The notes beneath the pieces are model-generated. The model did not search any database, was not told the origin of the DNA, and saw only the letters and a program-made list of their open reading frames with translations. A stretch of 9,196 bases of DNA from an uncultured Eubacteriales bacterium (GTDB lineage: Bacteria; Bacillota; Clostridia; Lachnospirales; Anaerotignaceae): assembly GCA_900546215.1 (NCBI GenBank), contig URCD01000089.1:1-9196 (forward strand), read 5' to 3'. Made by a program: the position numbers and the translations under genes. Below, piece after piece: positions 7,689 through 9,196 of the stretch (positions within the stretch are counted from its first letter, which is position 1; every line of letters begins with the position of its first letter).

Positions 7689-7703
7689 AACTCCGTCCTT
7701 TTT
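7672..7703 (+). terminator. Intrinsic terminator overlapping the end of rbgA
   Basis: A 12-bp stem (7672-7683 with 7691-7702, one G-T pair) has a 7-base loop that contains the rbgA stop codon, and a T run at 7699-7703. It ends the rplS-lepB-rbgA unit. Confidence 0.88.
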
Positions 7704-7741
7704 CTGTATTATTCCTATAGGGAGGGGGATGTCAGGGGATT

Positions 7742-7850
7742 GATTTTTTGCCCATGCGAGGGGGGACAACCTCAGAGTACCCAGCGGCGCTGTTTATTCA
7801 TTTTGTAAATCGGACTTTTTTGCACTAGCGGGGAAGGGACCACTCGGAGT
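7742..7850 (+). repeat. Direct repeat, two degenerate copies with 72-base period
   Basis: Copy one 7742-7778 and copy two 7813-7850 share TTTTTTGC (7744-7751 and 7816-7823, exactly 72 apart), then GCG plus a G-rich run ending in GGGAC, then CTCAGAGT or CTCGGAGT. The spacer between copies is unrelated and AT-rich. The duplication explains why the left arm of the inverted-repeat element is longer. Confidence 0.6.
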
Positions 7851-7874
7851 TGCGAAGCCCGTTGTCCCTTCCCC
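7830..7874. repeat. Long perfect-stem hairpin within the repeat element
   Basis: GGGGAAGGGAC (7830-7840) pairs perfectly over 11 bp with GTCCCTTCCCC (7864-7874), with a 23-base loop that carries the shared GTTGCGAAGCCCG block. No T run follows, so it is not an intrinsic terminator. Confidence 0.8.
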
Positions 7875-8055
7875 TGCACCCCAACCCTTTCGGGCAGACG
7901 CTTTTTATTAAGCCTATAAGTATAAAAGAAGTATTGTATAAATCTAAAATGAAGAGGAATAAATTTGGTTTCAGTCAATGAAGGTAACAGAGGCGTTGCC
8001 CAAATAGGGGGAGCGCGAGGGGGAAATCCGGGCTTCGCAACACTGAGATGCCCCT

Positions 8056-8092
8056 CCCTGTATGGGGCACAAACTGGGATGCCCCTACAGGG
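8056..8092. repeat. Strong hairpin at right edge of the repeat element
   Basis: CCCTGTA (8056-8062) pairs with TACAGGG (8086-8092), then after a bulged T, GGGGCA (8064-8069) pairs with TGCCCC (8080-8085): 13 bp in all with a 10-base loop. ATGCCCCT occurs twice (8048-8055 and 8079-8086), so the segment looks like an end module copied and inverted. No T run on either strand. Confidence 0.8.
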
Positions 8093-8111
8093 AAGTACGC
8101 TAAATAATTAT

Positions 8112-8300
8112 TTATTTTTCTGCTATATAATTATCTAAAGCAAATTCAAGCAAAATACCTATAAGATGGTTTCGGCTTTGGTCTGTCTGCTTTAAAATTT
8201 CCTCTATGCTTTCCATTGTTTCTCTCTTTATCCTAATTGAAGTTACGGCATATCCGTCAATGCCTCTGTACTTTTTTGATTTGATTTCAAAGTTATCCAT
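8112..8300 (-). CDS. Small ribbon-helix-helix (Arc/CopG-like) protein
   Basis: 62-residue protein. Residues 18-25 (AVTSIRIK) look like the DNA-contacting beta strand, followed by helix one at about 27-39 (ETMESIEEILKQT) and, after the turn at DQSRN, helix two at about 43-58 (RNHLIGILLEFALDNY). This is the usual ribbon-helix-helix layout of small repressors and antitoxins. The ATG at 8300 is chosen because GGGGTG lies 7 bases upstream; an ATG 36 bases further upstream lacks a site. It has its own extended -10 promoter. No toxin, partner or target gene lies beside it, so it is an orphan, possibly left by a mobile element together with the adjacent repeat. Assignment rests on pattern only. Confidence 0.7.
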   Translation of the reverse strand: MDNFEIKSKKYRGIDGYAVTSIRIKRETMESIEEILKQTDQSRNHLIGILLEFALDNYIAEK

Positions 8301-8335
8301 ATAAACACCCCAATACAAAATATATTTATAAGGCA

Positions 8336-8344
8336 ATTATATCA
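8336..8344 (-). promoter_or_regulatory. Extended -10 promoter of the ribbon-helix-helix gene
   Basis: On the minus strand TGATATAAT is a perfect extended -10 (TG at 8343-8344, TATAAT at 8336-8341). No good -35 is found at 16-18 bases. The predicted start is near 8330, leaving a 30-base leader. Confidence 0.65.
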
Positions 8345-8386
8345 GTATATGGGGAAACTCGGTATTGTGGAGATAATCACAATATA

Positions 8387-8412
8387 AAAGGAGCCATTGG
8401 CTCCTTTATTTT
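8387..8412. terminator. Symmetric hairpin terminator between the two divergent units
   Basis: AAAGGAGCC (8387-8395) pairs with GGCTCCTTT (8399-8407), 9 bp with a 3-base loop, flanked on the right by ATTTT and on the minus strand by TTTTATA. It could stop transcription in either direction, though no plus-strand gene ends here. It lies between the promoters of the ribbon-helix-helix gene and of the putative RNA. Confidence 0.6.
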
Positions 8413-8416
8413 CCCC

Positions 8417-8445
8417 TTGATTTTTCACTTTGCAGGGTGTATCAT
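8417..8445 (+). promoter_or_regulatory. Predicted promoter of the putative small RNA
   Basis: The -35 TTGATT (8417-8422), 17-base spacer and -10 TATCAT (8440-8445) predict a start near 8452. There is no open reading frame with a ribosome binding site downstream on this strand before the terminator at 8631. Confidence 0.6.
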
Positions 8446-8451
8446 ATTTAC

Positions 8452-8653
8452 AGTTAATCCGTGTAAAGCGGAGCTTGAAAGGGGTTTTGTTGATGTCGGG
8501 TTTTGAGGTGGCTCTGCCTTAAAACCGCATACTGTGGAGCATTGCTGAAGCGTGGCCGCCGGGTCATGGCCTTTTTGTGATGTCCGTGCAGCCCTTTCGT
8601 GAATACTGGCGCATTCAGTGCGTATGGCAGGACACGTCGGCGTGTCTTTTTTT
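8452..8653 (+). ncRNA. Putative independent small RNA of about 200 nt, family not assigned
   Basis: The region has a promoter, no plausible plus-strand gene, and ends in a strong intrinsic terminator. Internal pairing is extensive. A perfect 10-bp hairpin (one G-U) joins 8499-8508 and 8517-8526 with an 8-base loop. A 7-bp long-range helix joins GAAAGGG (8477-8483) to CCCTTTC (8592-8598), enclosing that hairpin. A small 5' hairpin TCCG (8458-8461)/CGGA (8469-8472) is also present. CGTGT (8460-8464) could alternatively pair with ACACG (8632-8636) of the terminator. Length and position would allow a 6S-like RNA, but no diagnostic 6S central bubble was established. It does not match tmRNA, RNase P or SRP motifs that I can recognise. 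It could instead be a long leader of rsgA, but its terminator is followed by a second one. Confidence 0.5.
8631..8653 (+). terminator. Strong intrinsic terminator of the putative small RNA
   Basis: GACACG (8631-8636), loop TCGG, CGTGTC (8641-8646), then seven T (8647-8653). It is a textbook rho-independent terminator for plus-strand transcription. Confidence 0.88.
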
Positions 8654-8665
8654 GCGCCCATTTTT

Positions 8666-8706
8666 AAATCCCGCGGAGGACAGCATAATGTTTCCGCGGG
8701 ATTTTT
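8666..8706 (+). terminator. Second hairpin terminator upstream of rsgA
   Basis: A perfect 12-bp stem (8666-8677 with 8693-8704) has a 15-base loop and a T run at 8702-8706, 12 bases after the previous terminator. On the minus strand it is followed by TTTAAAAA rather than a T run, so it acts mainly on plus-strand transcription. Confidence 0.75.
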
Positions 8707-8762
8707 CGGTTTTGGCAGAGCTTAGTGGATAAGGAGGATAATCTATTTGGAGGAGAAAAACA

Positions 8763-9196
8763 TTGAATATAGAAAATTATGGTTACAAGGCGGCGGAGAC
8801 ACAGGATAAAGGAACTCCGGCGCGCGTCACGGCTGTACACCGTGATTTGTTTGAGATAGTATGCGATAACGGAGCCGGCTTGGCACGCCTTAAGGCCGGT
8901 GAATACTATTTGGGAGAGGAAAGCCGTCCCACAGCGGGGGATTTCGTTCTTATAGATTGGATTGAGAAGGGAGAGAGCCGTATAATAAAAACGCTTCCCA
9001 GAAAAACCTATTTCTCAAGGCTTGACCCATCGTCATCGGGAAACAGAGAGCAGGCCGTAGCCGCCAATTTTGACTACGTGTTCATAATGCAGTCGCTGGA
9101 CGGCAACTTTAATCCCGGAAGGCTGGAACGCTATCTCACGCTTGCCTGGCAGTCCGGCGCAATACCGGCGGTAATACTAACAAAGGCCGACCAAAC
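8763..9196 (+). CDS. rsgA: Ribosome small subunit-dependent GTPase A (RsgA), 3' part outside window
   Basis: Circularly permuted GTPase that checks and finishes the 30S subunit. 144 residues are visible of about 350. The N-terminal extension NIENYG and the OB-fold region with ARVTAVHRD at 20-28, GDFVLID at 59-65 and IIKTLPRKTYFSR at 74-86 are typical of clostridial RsgA. They are followed by QAVAANFDYVFIMQSL (97-112), the start of the GTPase domain, and G4 TKAD at 140-143. Because the family is permuted, the P-loop lies beyond the right edge. The start codon is TTG with GGAGGAG 7 bases upstream; no in-frame ATG fits. A promoter is not clear: TTGGCA at 8712 and GATAAT at 8737 are 19 bases apart and would leave almost no leader. 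Confidence 0.94.
   Translation, partial: MNIENYGYKAAETQDKGTPARVTAVHRDLFEIVCDNGAGLARLKAGEYYLGEESRPTAGDFVLIDWIEKGESRIIKTLPRKTYFSRLDPSSSGNREQAVAANFDYVFIMQSLDGNFNPGRLERYLTLAWQSGAIPAVILTKADQ

Larger units (their letters stand above)
7716..8062. repeat. Degenerate inverted-repeat element, MITE-like or clostridial interspersed repeat
   Basis: Non-coding stretch of about 350 bases. The left end 7717-7737 matches the reverse complement of 8041-8061 at 17 of 21 positions. Inside, 7849-7901 and the reverse complement of 7993-8041 are also homologous, sharing the exact 13-mer GTTGCGAAGCCCG (7849-7861; inverted at 8029-8041) and related C-rich and GGGCA..ACGC blocks. The core from about 7902 to 7990 is AT-rich. 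No transposase or convincing gene is inside. The left half is about 100 bases longer because of a duplicated module (see next entry). Target-site duplications are not clear. Function unknown; it may be a non-autonomous transposon remnant or a structured intergenic repeat. Confidence 0.6.

Noticed and set aside
7452..7769. 105-codon minus-strand open frame over the end of rbgA
   Set aside because: It is antisense to a firmly identified gene and its terminator, with no coding character of its own.
7772..7978. 68-codon minus-strand open frame in the repeat element
   Set aside because: Its start has no ribosome binding site, it spans the AT-rich core, hairpin and duplicated module, and its residues follow the repeat composition. 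Treated as non-coding.
8048..8086. Attachment site or target duplication from repeated ATGCCCCT
   Set aside because: The two copies are arms of local hairpins and do not flank a discrete insert; no integrase is present.
7716..8100. CRISPR array
   Set aside because: The repeats are few, degenerate, partly inverted and unevenly spaced, with no uniform spacers and no cas genes.
8425..8661. 78-codon minus-strand open frame across the putative RNA
   Set aside because: It has no good ribosome binding site, an odd Pro/Cys/His/Thr-rich composition with no domain pattern, and covers the terminator and helices of the plus-strand RNA. It is most likely a shadow, although similar spurious proteins may be annotated in databases.
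8452..8762. T-box or known riboswitch upstream of rsgA
   Set aside because: No T-box core sequence such as TGGNACCGCG is present and no familiar aptamer core was recognised. rsgA is not a usual target.

Overview
The window looks like a chromosomal segment of a Gram-positive anaerobe of the class Clostridia, possibly Lachnospiraceae. This is inference from gene content, strong AGGAGG-type ribosome binding sites, sigma-A-like promoters with extended -10 elements, and the protein character of ArgG, RecJ, RbgA and RsgA. No ribosomal RNA or other decisive taxonomic marker is present.

Left part (1-2551, minus strand): argG and argH form a two-gene operon for the last two steps of arginine synthesis. 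argH runs off the left edge. The operon has a good promoter, and an ArgR-type box lies upstream in the 281-base divergent intergenic region.

Middle part (2833-7688, plus strand): a small membrane-anchored FMN-binding protein, then recJ (single-strand exonuclease) and apt (adenine salvage), then rplS (ribosomal protein L19), lepB (signal peptidase I) and rbgA (50S assembly GTPase). rplS has its own promoter and a roughly 100-base structured leader that could be an L19 autoregulatory element. A 12-bp hairpin lies between rplS and lepB, and a terminator overlaps the end of rbgA. Two conserved gene blocks (recJ-apt and rplS-lepB-rbgA) are joined here without their usual neighbours.

Right part (7704-8762): an accessory stretch. 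From 7716 to about 8100 there is a non-coding, G-rich/C-rich repeat structure with imperfect terminal inverted repeats, homologous subterminal inverted arms around an AT-rich core, a 72-base-period direct repeat and two long hairpins. It looks like a degenerate non-autonomous element or clostridial interspersed repeat. Next comes a small minus-strand ribbon-helix-helix gene with its own extended -10 promoter. After it lies what appears to be an independent small RNA gene of about 200 nt (about 8452-8653), with a promoter, internal complementary helices and a strong intrinsic terminator. A second 12-bp hairpin with a T run follows.

Right edge (8763-9196): the start of rsgA (30S assembly GTPase), with a TTG start, cut by the window after its G4 motif. 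rplS, rbgA and rsgA give the right half a ribosome-assembly theme. The two strongest candidates for something undescribed are the unassigned small RNA and the repeat element.
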